Shown here in pieces: positions 1 through 7,972 of a DNA stretch of 64,000 bases. The stretch is from Indolivaga macrotermitis. GTDB lineage: Bacteria > Bacteroidota > Bacteroidia > Bacteroidales > Dysgonomonadaceae. How positions within the stretch are numbered: the stretch's first letter is position 1; every line of letters starts with the position of its first letter. The position numbers were made by a program, and so were the translations under genes. The notes under the pieces are model-generated. The model searched no databases and had not been told where the DNA came from. It worked only from the letters and a program-made list of their open reading frames with translations. The stretch lies in assembly GCF_900128985.1 (NCBI RefSeq), contig NZ_FQUC01000015.1:37093-101092 (forward strand). Reading direction: 5' to 3'.

Positions 1-25
1 TGTTAATTTTTTGTTTTTGATTGTC

Positions 26-33
26 TACCTTTG
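26..33 (+). promoter_or_regulatory. Probable -7 promoter element upstream of hemD
   Basis: TACCTTTG matches the Bacteroidota -7 consensus TAnnTTTG and lies about 80 nt before hemD. No convincing -33 TTTG at the usual 19-21 nt spacing is visible this close to the window edge. The rest of positions 1-111 shows no gene. Confidence 0.55.
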
Positions 34-111
34 CAGCGTCGAAATTATACCGTACATATTGCTATATCAGGTATTGATTTTTTTATATAAAGTTGATTTA
101 ATAAGTTTACT

Positions 112-870
112 ATGGCTTTGAAAATTAAGAAAGTGCTGATTTCACAACCAAAACCAGCAACCGAAAAGTCCCCCTATTATGATATTGCCGAAAAATATAA
201 TTTGTCTATTGATTTTCGTCCATTTATAAAAGTCGAAGGCCTGGATGCTAAAGAATTCAGACAGCAACGTATTAACATTCCGGATTATACAGCTGTCGTT
301 TTTACTGCAAAAGTAGCAATTGATCATTTTTTTGCATTGTGTGAAGAAATGCGTGTGACTATGCCAGAAACGATGAAATATTTCTGTATATCTGAATCCG
401 TTGCACTTTATCTCCAGAAATATATTGTATACCGTAAGCGGAAAATATTTTTCAGTCAGACAGGAAAAATGGATGGTTTGGCGTCTTCATTAGCTAAACA
501 TAACAAAGAGAAGTTTATTGTTCCTGTTTCGGATGCTCATAATGAGGATATAACTGCTGTATTGGATGAAAAGAAGGTTGATTACATTAAAGCCGTTATG
601 TATCGTACAGTAAGTACTACTATTGAACCAAGCGAAATAGATACTTATGATATGATTGTCTTTTTCACGCCATTAGGTGTTGCTTCTTTATTTAAGAATT
701 ATCCGGGTTTTGAGCAAGGAGAAAAAGCTATCGGATGTTTTGGTGCTGCTGCTGCAAAAGCTGCCAAAGACTTAGGGCTTAGGCTCGACTGTGAGGCTCC
801 TCTGCCGGGATTGACCTCGATGACCGCAGCTCTGGAAGCTTATGTAAAAGAAAATCATAAGAAAAAATAA
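112..870 (+). CDS. hemD: Uroporphyrinogen-III synthase
   Basis: HemD closes hydroxymethylbilane to uroporphyrinogen III with inversion of ring D, a cytosolic step of tetrapyrrole synthesis. The 252-residue length is normal for the family. The sequence shows the typical low-conservation two-lobed pattern, with a phrase near residues 60-70 (VVFTAKVAIDHFF), a second-lobe segment IVFFTPLGVASLF near 183-195, and a terminal GAAAAKAAKDLGL stretch that matches the family's GxxTAxAAxxLGL region. The ATG start follows an AT-rich leader and has no competing upstream start. A hairpin terminator follows directly. HemD proteins are poorly conserved, so the call rests on overall pattern. No other heme genes are present nearby. 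Confidence 0.82.
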   Translation: MALKIKKVLISQPKPATEKSPYYDIAEKYNLSIDFRPFIKVEGLDAKEFRQQRINIPDYTAVVFTAKVAIDHFFALCEEMRVTMPETMKYFCISESVALYLQKYIVYRKRKIFFSQTGKMDGLASSLAKHNKEKFIVPVSDAHNEDITAVLDEKKVDYIKAVMYRTVSTTIEPSEIDTYDMIVFFTPLGVASLFKNYPGFEQGEKAIGCFGAAAAKAAKDLGLRLDCEAPLPGLTSMTAALEAYVKENHKKK

Positions 871-895
871 GAGATTAATATTCATATTATAATAG

Positions 896-930
896 AGCTT
901 GGTTTTTTGTAATAAAAAACCAAGCTTATT
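896..930 (+). terminator. Rho-independent terminator after hemD
   Basis: A perfect 13-bp inverted repeat (AGCTTGGTTTTTT at 896-908, complement at 914-926) encloses the 5-nt loop GTAAT and is followed by a T-rich tail. It sits between hemD and the metalloprotease gene, so the latter probably has its own promoter. Confidence 0.75.
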
Positions 931-955
931 TTTATTAATCGAGATTGTATTCGAT

Positions 956-1648
956 ATGGAAGAATTTGAAGATGAAGAATTAGGGATAATACGTATTGTC
1001 CGTAATGTGAGATCAAAGAATGTGATTGCACGTAATAAGCAGGGATATATCCAACTGACTATACCTCCATTTTTTTCTGATAAGCAAATATTGGGAGTTC
1101 TGGATAAAATGCGTCCCCGATTACGCACTATTCCTGTGAGGCCGGTTATTGTTTTTTCTCCTGAAAGTGAGTTCCACACGGCGACCTTTTCCCTTCGGAT
1201 AGAATCGAAGAATGTAAGGAATTATCATGCTAAGTTACATGAGAGAGTTTTGACTATAACATGTCCCAATATCAGTAATTTTTCGGAAGTGAAGGTTCAG
1301 TCGATTATTCGTAATTGTATAGAGCAAACTATGAGGCATGAAGCGAAACGGATGTTTCCAGAGATGTTACGTGTATTAGCCGAAAAGCATGGTTTTATTT
1401 TTACAACATTGAAAATAAATAAGAGCAGAACCCGTTGGGGAAGCTGCTCTTCGAAGAAAGGTATTAATTTATCTTATTTTTGTCTTTTGTTACCTCAGTA
1501 TCTCATTGAATTTGTAATGCTTCATGAATTATGTCATACAATAGAGATGAATCACGGAGAGCGTTTCTGGCAATTATTAGATAAGGTAACAGGTAATAGA
1601 GCTAAAGCCCTGACCGAAGAGTTAAAGCTAAAAGCGGCTCAATGGTAA
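956..1648 (+). CDS. YgjP-type (M48-like, DUF45) zinc metallopeptidase
   Basis: This 230-residue protein carries the zinc-protease motif HELCH at about residues 190-194, followed by a third metal ligand in the segment NHGERFW. It also has the family-typical stretch RTRWGSCSSKKGINLSY ahead of the motif. These features define the YgjP/DUF45 metal-dependent hydrolase family. Substrates are unknown; it has no signal peptide and should be cytosolic. I chose the ATG at 956. An in-frame TTG at 899 would lie inside the terminator hairpin of hemD and is unlikely. The gene ends 3 bp from the convergent cytidine deaminase. Confidence 0.85.
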   Translation: MEEFEDEELGIIRIVRNVRSKNVIARNKQGYIQLTIPPFFSDKQILGVLDKMRPRLRTIPVRPVIVFSPESEFHTATFSLRIESKNVRNYHAKLHERVLTITCPNISNFSEVKVQSIIRNCIEQTMRHEAKRMFPEMLRVLAEKHGFIFTTLKINKSRTRWGSCSSKKGINLSYFCLLLPQYLIEFVMLHELCHTIEMNHGERFWQLLDKVTGNRAKALTEELKLKAAQW

Positions 1649-1651
1649 AGC

Positions 1652-2143
1652 TTACTTTACATTGTCTTCCAGATTATCTTTACCAAAGCATAATGGAAGC
1701 AGGCTGCGAATAGAATCGGCTTCGTAAATATGCTTTTCTCCGTACATAATAATTTCTACAGGCTGTTCAAACCTGTTTTCTACTTCAACTAATACCTGAC
1801 GGCACGAACCGCAGGGTGTACATACATCTTGTGTGAAAGCTCCTTTTGTGCTTGCTGCTATAGCTATTGCTTTTACAGGAATGTCGGGATATTGAGCATT
1901 GGCATAGAAAAGAGCAGTACGTTCGGCACATAAACCGGAGGGGTAAGCTGCATTTTCCTGATTGCTTCCGGTTACGATAGTACCATCTGCTAAAAGTACT
2001 GCAGCGCCGACATTATAGCCGGAATAAGGTGCATATGCTGAATTTGTTGCGTTTTTTGCCTTTTCTATTAGTATTTTTTTATCATTCGTGTATTCCACTA
2101 TGCTATAAACTCTTAATTTTGCAGAAATTTCTAAACTTTCCAT
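1652..2143 (-). CDS. cdd: Cytidine deaminase
   Basis: Cdd deaminates cytidine and deoxycytidine to uridine and deoxyuridine in pyrimidine salvage. The protein (163 aa from the ATG at 2143) shows the zinc and catalytic motifs CAERTAL (the metal Cys and general-acid Glu) and PCGSCRQVL (two further zinc Cys), plus the substrate-site phrase YAPYSGYNVGAA. The size fits the homotetrameric form. An in-frame TTG three codons upstream is less likely than the ATG. The gene is divergent from the glucosaminidase gene with only 48 bp between starts, and convergent with the YgjP-type protease. Confidence 0.95.
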   Translation of the reverse strand: MESLEISAKLRVYSIVEYTNDKKILIEKAKNATNSAYAPYSGYNVGAAVLLADGTIVTGSNQENAAYPSGLCAERTALFYANAQYPDIPVKAIAIAASTKGAFTQDVCTPCGSCRQVLVEVENRFEQPVEIIMYGEKHIYEADSIRSLLPLCFGKDNLEDNVK

Positions 2144-2191
2144 ATATATCAATGTTTATTTATATTGAAATCAAAGGTAAAAAAATTTAAT

Positions 2192-3136
2192 ATGATTTAT
2201 ACGACAAACAGAAAGGGTTTGCTTAAACTTACTATATTATCCCTGTTTTTTATCTTCACTACGCAGTTTATTTATGCCGGCGGTAAAGTTGTCCGTAATA
2301 AAGCATACGAAGATTATATAGCTAAATACAAAGATTTGGCTATAAGCCATATGAAGAAATACCGTATACCTGCCAGTATAACCCTGTCTCAGGGATTATT
2401 GGAATCGGGTGCGGGAAGGAGTTCGTTGACTGTAAGATCGAACAATCACTTTGGGATTAAATGTCATAATGGATGGAAAGGCGAATCGGTGATTGCGGCG
2501 GATGATACTCCGAATGATTGTTTCAGAAAATATAAAAAATCGGAAGATTCGTACGATGACCATTCTCGCTTCTTGAATGAGAAACCCCGTTATAGTAAAC
2601 TGTTTAATCTGGATATTACAGATTATAAAGGATGGGCCAGAGGCTTACAGCAGGCAGGATATGCTACGGACAGGGCTTATGCCAATAAATTGATAAAGCT
2701 TATCGAGGATTATGAACTCTATCAGTATGATAAAAAAGGGGGATCGTCGAAAGTAAAGAAAGAAGAGATAAAAATCGAAACTCCGGTTATCCCGGTTAAA
2801 CATCAGGTATATAAGACTAACGGGCTGATATATGTTATTGCTCAGCGTGACGATACTTATGAGTCTATAGCCCGTGAGTTTAACTTCAAAATGAAAGACC
2901 TGTCCAAATATAATGAAGTACCTGAGAATTTTCCTATACAGGAAGGTGATTTGATTTATTTCCAGAATAAAAAGAAAAAGGCGGATAAACCTTACTACGA
3001 GCATGTGGTAGAGGTCGGTGAGTCTATGCATAGCATATCTCAACTTTATGGTATTAAAGTTAAGAATCTCTACAAAATGAATAAAAAAGATATGGAATAT
3101 GTTCCTACAGAAGGGGAGGTATTGAAATTGAGATAA
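2192..3136 (+). CDS. Exported glucosaminidase with C-terminal LysM domains
   Basis: This is a 314-residue cell-wall hydrolase. It has an N-terminal hydrophobic signal segment (about residues 8-28). A glucosaminidase/FlgJ-like domain follows (about 35-190), with recognisable phrases SITLSQGLLESGAGRSSL and NNHFGIKCH. Two LysM-like peptidoglycan-binding repeats follow (about 205-255 and 270-314). The enzyme class cleaves N-acetylglucosaminyl-N-acetylmuramic bonds in peptidoglycan. The catalytic Glu is expected in LLESGAG. I chose the ATG at 2192 over an in-frame TTG at 2165 because the signal peptide then starts normally. It would act in the periplasm. Confidence 0.88.
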   Translation: MIYTTNRKGLLKLTILSLFFIFTTQFIYAGGKVVRNKAYEDYIAKYKDLAISHMKKYRIPASITLSQGLLESGAGRSSLTVRSNNHFGIKCHNGWKGESVIAADDTPNDCFRKYKKSEDSYDDHSRFLNEKPRYSKLFNLDITDYKGWARGLQQAGYATDRAYANKLIKLIEDYELYQYDKKGGSSKVKKEEIKIETPVIPVKHQVYKTNGLIYVIAQRDDTYESIAREFNFKMKDLSKYNEVPENFPIQEGDLIYFQNKKKKADKPYYEHVVEVGESMHSISQLYGIKVKNLYKMNKKDMEYVPTEGEVLKLR

Positions 3137-3143
3137 ACCTTAT

Positions 3144-4127
3144 TTATCTGCCCATTCGCTTTTGACGTTTCGCCCACTTACGTCTTAAGACAGTATCACT
3201 GTATCCTAATTTTATAAGCAGGAATTTGGGTTTTGACAACAAAGCTTTAAATGTCTTTGGCCATGTAAGTAGTTCACAGAGGTCGTTTTCTTTGTAATAT
3301 TTGGCTAGTGCCGGATTGGGTAATACGAGGGTTTCATTCTCTGCTTCATTTTTTATTAAATGATGGTATAAGTTTAGTATGCTATTATTGTGTAAATTTT
3401 CTAATTCTTTTGTTTTCACTTTGTATTTTTCCAGAATATAAGTGATTTCTTTATTTATTAAGCTTACATCATCAACAAATGTCTTATAGTATTTTCTAGT
3501 TATAGAGTTTGGATTTTCTCTGTAATTATAGAATTTTTGTGGAATAATTAATAGAGAGTCAGCCCTGAGTACAGTCTCTATAAAATAGAGTTTATCTTCT
3601 GTAAAGTTTGCCTTGCTAAAATATAGTCCTTCAACTAATTTTCTACGAATAAACAACGACCATACTGAGGCCATAGAACCTAATGATAAACGAGTCTTCC
3701 CTATAAAATGAGGTAAAAACTTGAATTGTATATCTTTCTTATCTAGTTTCTTAATAGATGATACTCTTTTTGGAGTAGGATGGGGGATATATACTACATC
3801 TATATCGTCCGATATATTTTCCATTATGCATGAGTACATACCCGAATTAATCCAGTCATCTGAATCAATAAAACTGATAAAATCGCCGGAAGCATATTTA
3901 AGTCCAGCGTTCCGGGCTTCTGATATACCTTTGTTTTGTTGGTGGATAACCGTTATCCGGCTATCTTTAAGGGCATAGCTATCACAAATCATCCCAGAAC
4001 TATCTGTACTTCCATCATTAATTAATATAATTTCCAGATTCAGATAGTCTTGTGTAATGATACTATCAAGACATTGAGGTAGATATATCTCAACGTTATA
4101 TACCGGCAGAATTACCGAAATCGTCAT
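3144..4127 (-). CDS. Family 2 glycosyltransferase
   Basis: The N-terminal 110 residues are a classic GT-A fold: VILPVYNVE at the start, INDGSTDSSG for the nucleotide-sugar site, GISEARNAGL, and the DxD-like FIDSDDWI. The 327-aa length is typical of capsule or LPS-type transferases that have one catalytic domain and a variable C-terminal half. It is most similar in style to EpsJ/WcaA-like enzymes. The sugar and acceptor cannot be read from sequence. The gene stands alone rather than in a polysaccharide cluster, which is slightly unusual. It is convergent with the glucosaminidase gene (7 bp apart) and has its own TATATTTG promoter motif. Confidence 0.9.
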   Translation of the reverse strand: MTISVILPVYNVEIYLPQCLDSIITQDYLNLEIILINDGSTDSSGMICDSYALKDSRITVIHQQNKGISEARNAGLKYASGDFISFIDSDDWINSGMYSCIMENISDDIDVVYIPHPTPKRVSSIKKLDKKDIQFKFLPHFIGKTRLSLGSMASVWSLFIRRKLVEGLYFSKANFTEDKLYFIETVLRADSLLIIPQKFYNYRENPNSITRKYYKTFVDDVSLINKEITYILEKYKVKTKELENLHNNSILNLYHHLIKNEAENETLVLPNPALAKYYKENDLCELLTWPKTFKALLSKPKFLLIKLGYSDTVLRRKWAKRQKRMGR

Positions 4128-4157
4128 GTAAGTTAGTACTTGTTAGTTAGTCGGTGC

Positions 4158-4165
4158 CAAATATA
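4158..4165 (-). promoter_or_regulatory. -7 promoter element for the glycosyltransferase gene
   Basis: On the minus strand the sequence reads TATATTTG, an exact TAnnTTTG match about 30 nt upstream of the ATG at 4127. No clear -33 element was seen. Confidence 0.5.
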
Positions 4166-4240
4166 CTAAAATGTCTGAATTGAATGATAAGAATGTGCTG
4201 TTTTCTATGACAAGTAATCGCAACTTCTTGTTGTTTAGTG

Positions 4241-4273
4241 CGAAAAAACTCCCGAATTTGTTTTACGGGAGTT
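4241..4273 (-). terminator. Terminator of the DUF3078 gene
   Basis: AACTCCCG (4247-4254) pairs with CGGGAGTT (4266-4273), an 8-bp stem. Read on the minus strand it is followed by a run of T. It lies 18 nt past the stop of the DUF3078 gene. Confidence 0.75.
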
Positions 4274-4290
4274 GTTATCTGATAGGTTTA

Positions 4291-5172
4291 TTAGAAATTA
4301 TATCCGAAACCAATACCTAATATTTCTTTGAACTGCACTCTGGCTCCATGTTTATCACCTTCGGTGTCGATGTATTTCACATCATTGTCGTATTTAAGAG
4401 TTGTGTTGATACTTGCATTAAGGTATTTGTTTATCTTCATACTGATCAACAGGTTCCATTCTACATCAACGTTTCCGAATGACTTGTCATATGCAGTAAA
4501 AAAGTTGGCATCACTGATTACTTTTACATTTTCCATGATGTCTTTTTCCAGTGTACCTTTGATATATGCACCAAATTCGGCTCTGAATTTATCGCCCGGA
4601 TCAACACCGAATGAACCCAGATCAGAAAGATAGTCGTCATTAACAAAAGTCATTTTTCCGGCTATTGGAGAAAAATATGCCGAGTAGAAAGAATCTTTGG
4701 GGCGATATTCTATACCTATTGATACATTTGAATAAGCCGGTGCCATGAATTTAGAGATGTAATTTTCCTTATTCGGATAATTATATCCTTTGTAAAATTG
4801 CGATTTAAAATCAGCCATACCTGTATAATACCATTTATTATCAGTAGTATAACCCAGCTGAGTTGCTACTTCGAGTTTATCAGTCGATTTCTGAGCTCCT
4901 TGTCCTTTTGTGCTGGTGATTCCATACTCAATAGCTAGGGAGTTGATCCATGCCCAGTTGCCTGTTTTATGCTCAAGTTTGCCATTCAGGTAAAGATTAC
5001 CAGCAAAGGCATTATCACCACCAGCCGACCAGTTCGATAAAGATGTTTGTGATAAGTTTACTCCTGTGCTACCAGAATGTTTCCATGTCTTTACTTGGGT
5101 TGAATCCGCCTCTTGGGCAATTATTGAAGTTACGGTACTAAGAGCAAATACGAATAATAATAATCGATTCAT
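4291..5172 (-). CDS. DUF3078 outer-membrane protein
   Basis: The 293-aa product starts with a signal peptide (cleavage near IIAQEAD, residues 18-20). It then has the DUF3078 hallmark TWKHSGSTGVNLSQTSLSNW followed by SAGGDNA. Alternating polar/hydrophobic strands run to a final aromatic residue (GFGYNF), the usual signature of a beta-barrel outer-membrane protein. The family is common in Bacteroidota and has no assigned substrate. It forms a single-gene unit with a terminator behind it. Divergent to it lies the zinc-ribbon membrane protein gene with about 205 bp in between. Confidence 0.85.
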   Translation of the reverse strand: MNRLLLFVFALSTVTSIIAQEADSTQVKTWKHSGSTGVNLSQTSLSNWSAGGDNAFAGNLYLNGKLEHKTGNWAWINSLAIEYGITSTKGQGAQKSTDKLEVATQLGYTTDNKWYYTGMADFKSQFYKGYNYPNKENYISKFMAPAYSNVSIGIEYRPKDSFYSAYFSPIAGKMTFVNDDYLSDLGSFGVDPGDKFRAEFGAYIKGTLEKDIMENVKVISDANFFTAYDKSFGNVDVEWNLLISMKINKYLNASINTTLKYDNDVKYIDTEGDKHGARVQFKEILGIGFGYNF

Positions 5173-5294
5173 TTTGAATATGTTTAAGTTTTTATTTGTG
5201 AAGTCTAACGCTTTATTGTTAATATTTGTTCATTTCTGTGGTTTACCCTGAATTTGTAACTTCCCTAAAAAGTCAACTTTCGTATTGTATATTA

Positions 5295-5311
5295 TATATT
5301 TGTTATATTTG
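5295..5311 (+). promoter_or_regulatory. Duplicated -7 element (TATATTTGT twice)
   Basis: The 9-mer TATATTTGT occurs as a perfect tandem repeat (start positions 5295 and 5304). Each copy contains an exact TAnnTTTG match about 70-80 nt upstream of the zinc-ribbon membrane gene. Either copy could serve as the -7 element. Confidence 0.45.
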
Positions 5312-5378
5312 TAACAGAATAATTGAGTAAATTGTGTTATTGGTTATACTATCCAGTTTTTATACAAAGAAAGAATAA

Positions 5379-6098
5379 ATGATTATAACTTACAAAATGC
5401 AGCTTTCTTTTTTAGATCAGGAAGAAATTAATACCTCTTCTTCTTGCCCTAAATGTGGCTGTAATAAATGGATAGTAAAGACTGAAGAAGGAAAGATCTC
5501 TATTTTATTGGGTAGTACAACCATTTTGAAGGTGAGTGTTTTATGTGCTGATTGTCAGAAAAGGATACCTAAGTTGAGGTGGACTCTCGAGGTTGCCGAG
5601 ATTGTAGCGCGCAAGAAATCGGAATATAAACCGTCATTCCGAAAACGCTATGGTTTTATACTATTTCTGATATTTCTTTTTGTGATTATTATTGGCTATG
5701 CGACGTTAACAACAGTAATAGATCATAGAACGGTTATGAAAAATGCGTCGGAGAATTTTGCAAAATGCTATGATAACGAAAAGCAGGCTTTATGGTATAA
5801 TGATCTTAAAGCTGGAGATTTTATCCTTTGCAACAAACAATATACAGACGATTTGCAAGTATACGAGATATATAATATTGGTACTGATACTATTACATTA
5901 AAAGCTTATCAACAATATATTCCGTTAGAAAAAGTAACAGAGATTGAAGACTTGAATAAGGTTAGACTGGGGCAGGGGACTGCTACAGAATATTTAGTAA
6001 AAACAAAGTATTTTAGAAGAGGAATATTGGAAGAGGTATCTGATGATGTCGGAGGCCCTAATAATTATTATATTAAGCAGATTAAAAAAAATAAATAA
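5379..6098 (+). CDS. Zinc-ribbon single-pass membrane protein, unknown function
   Basis: I do not recognise a named family. The 239-aa protein begins with a probable zinc ribbon: CPKCGCNKW (residues about 23-31) and CADCQKRIP (about 58-66) provide two CxxC knuckles. One strong transmembrane helix follows at about 94-116 (ILFLIFLFVIIIGYATL). The C-terminal 120 residues look soluble and contain a small beta-rich stretch around GDFILCNKQYTDDLQVYEIYN. The likely topology is zinc ribbon inside and C-terminal domain outside. An alternative ATG exists at residue 7 (5397). It ends 16 bp before ettA, so co-transcription is likely. Confidence 0.7.
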   Translation: MIITYKMQLSFLDQEEINTSSSCPKCGCNKWIVKTEEGKISILLGSTTILKVSVLCADCQKRIPKLRWTLEVAEIVARKKSEYKPSFRKRYGFILFLIFLFVIIIGYATLTTVIDHRTVMKNASENFAKCYDNEKQALWYNDLKAGDFILCNKQYTDDLQVYEIYNIGTDTITLKAYQQYIPLEKVTEIEDLNKVRLGQGTATEYLVKTKYFRRGILEEVSDDVGGPNNYYIKQIKKNK

Positions 6099-6114
6099 CA
6101 CATATATATTCGCT

Positions 6115-7803
6115 ATGTCAACAGACGATAAAAAGATTATATTTTCGATGATCGGGGTTAATAAAGTATATCCCCCTCAAAAACAAGTGCTTAAAAATAT
6201 TTACTTGTCATTTTATTATGGTGCCAAAATCGGTATCATAGGTTTGAATGGATCGGGTAAATCTACTTTGTTAAAAATTATAGCAGGTATTGATAAAGAG
6301 TATCAGGGTGAAATAGTATCTGATAAGGGATACTCTGTTGGATATCTGGAACAGGATCCGAAGTTGGATCCGACAAAAACTGTAAAAGAAGTAGTTCAGG
6401 AAGGTGTACAACCTATTATCGATCTTTTGGCGGAATATGAGTCGATTAACGAAAAGTTCGGATTGCCTGAATATTATGAAGATTCAGATAAGATGGATGT
6501 GCTGTTTGCACGTCAGGCCGAACTTCAGGATAAGATAGATGCTTCGGATGCATGGAATCTGGACAATAAACTGGAACGTGCAATGGATGCTTTACGTTGC
6601 CCGCCCGAAGATGAACTGACCGAACACTTATCGGGAGGAGAAAAACGCCGTGTTGCTTTATGTCGTTTGCTATTGCAAGAGCCGGATGTTTTATTACTGG
6701 ATGAGCCTACCAACCACTTGGACGCTGAGTCTATAGATTGGTTGGAACAGCATTTACAGCAATATGCCGGAACTGTGATTTGTATCACTCACGACCGTTA
6801 TTTTCTGGATCATGTTGCGGGTTGGATTCTTGAACTTGACCGTGGTGAAGGTATTCCTTGGAAAGGAAACTATACTTCGTGGTTGGAGCAGAAGACAAAA
6901 CGTATGGAACAGGAAGAAAAGCAAGCCAGTAAACGCCGGAAAACTTTAGAACGTGAGCTCGACTGGGTTCGTATGGCTCCAAAGGCTCGTCAGGCAAAGG
7001 GTAAAGCCCGTCTGAATGAATACGAAAAATTACTGAATGCCGATCAGAAAGAAAGAGAAGAAAAACTAGAGATATTTATACCTAACGGTCCACGTTTAGG
7101 TAATAAGGTAATAGAAGCGCAAGGTGTTGCCAAAGCTTTTGGCGATAAATTGTTGTTTGATAATCTAAACTTTATGTTGCCTCCTAATGGTATTGTCGGT
7201 ATTATCGGACCTAATGGAGCCGGTAAAACGACCCTCTTCCGTTTGATTCAGGGTTTGGAAACTCCCGATAAAGGTGCTTTCGAAGTAGGAGAAACCGTTA
7301 AAACGGCATATGTAGATCAGGCACACGAAGATATAGATCCTAATAAAACTGTTTATCAGGTAGTTTCCGGAGGATCGGATTTTGTTCGTGTCGGAGGAAA
7401 AGAAATCAATGCCAGAGCTTATCTGTCACGCTTTAATTTTTCGGGAGGTGATCAGGAAAAGTTATGTGGTGTGCTTTCTGGTGGAGAGCGCAACCGTTTA
7501 CATTTGGCTCTAACTTTAAAAGCCGAAGCGAATGTGCTTTTGCTCGATGAGCCAACGAATGATATAGACGTAAATACTTTACGTGCTCTGGAAGAAGGTT
7601 TGGAGAACTTTGCGGGTTGCGCGGTTGTTATATCTCACGACAGATGGTTCTTGGACCGTATCTGTACACATATCCTGGCATTCGAAGGTAATTCGGAGGT
7701 ATTTTATTTTGAAGGATCATACAGTGAATACGAAGAGAATAAAAAGGCCAGATTAGGCAACGTGGAACCTAAGCGGGTTCGTTATCGTAAACTGATGAAC
7801 TGA
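6115..7803 (+). CDS. ettA: ABC-F ATPase, energy-dependent translational throttle protein EttA
   Basis: This is a soluble ABC-F protein of 562 residues with two nucleotide-binding domains. The first has GLNGSGKST, LSGGEKRRVAL and LLLDEPTNHLDAES. The second has GPNGAGKTT, LSGGERNRLHL and LLLDEPTNDIDVNTLRALE. The arm and linker contain the lysine-rich segment typical of EttA, and the C-terminus shows SHDRWFLDRICTHILAFEG. EttA binds the ribosomal E site and gates elongation according to ATP/ADP. The length matches the family (about 555 aa). I chose ATG 6115; an in-frame start at 6043 would overlap the upstream gene and add an unrelated stretch. Confidence 0.95.
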   Translation: MSTDDKKIIFSMIGVNKVYPPQKQVLKNIYLSFYYGAKIGIIGLNGSGKSTLLKIIAGIDKEYQGEIVSDKGYSVGYLEQDPKLDPTKTVKEVVQEGVQPIIDLLAEYESINEKFGLPEYYEDSDKMDVLFARQAELQDKIDASDAWNLDNKLERAMDALRCPPEDELTEHLSGGEKRRVALCRLLLQEPDVLLLDEPTNHLDAESIDWLEQHLQQYAGTVICITHDRYFLDHVAGWILELDRGEGIPWKGNYTSWLEQKTKRMEQEEKQASKRRKTLERELDWVRMAPKARQAKGKARLNEYEKLLNADQKEREEKLEIFIPNGPRLGNKVIEAQGVAKAFGDKLLFDNLNFMLPPNGIVGIIGPNGAGKTTLFRLIQGLETPDKGAFEVGETVKTAYVDQAHEDIDPNKTVYQVVSGGSDFVRVGGKEINARAYLSRFNFSGGDQEKLCGVLSGGERNRLHLALTLKAEANVLLLDEPTNDIDVNTLRALEEGLENFAGCAVVISHDRWFLDRICTHILAFEGNSEVFYFEGSYSEYEENKKARLGNVEPKRVRYRKLMN

Positions 7804-7912
7804 TATCTTCGGTGAAGTTCTTTATTATAATGAGATAAATAAATGTTCTCAACTTATAAAATAGTATATATATATCCGTTTAAAATAGCGGATGGAACTT
7901 TATATGCCAAAG

Positions 7913-7935
7913 CAGGGTCGAGTGTATCGACCCTG
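7913..7935 (+). terminator. Hairpin between ettA and the DUF5686 gene
   Basis: CAGGGTCGA (7913-7921) pairs perfectly with TCGACCCTG (7927-7935) around the 5-nt loop GTGTA. The tail is only weakly T-rich (TCTGTGTATT), so this may be a terminator or a leader structure. It is 110 nt past ettA and 38 nt before the next start codon. Confidence 0.4.
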
Positions 7936-7972
7936 TCTGTGTATTAATGGGATATTAGGAATATTAAAGTAA

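Noticed and set aside
899..955. In-frame TTG start at 899 for the YgjP-type protease.
   Set aside because: It lies inside the hemD terminator hairpin (896-926). The ATG at 956 gives a normal protein.
6043..6114. Longer EttA reading from 6043.
   Set aside because: It overlaps the upstream gene by 56 bp and adds an unrelated N-terminus; ATG 6115 matches the family start.
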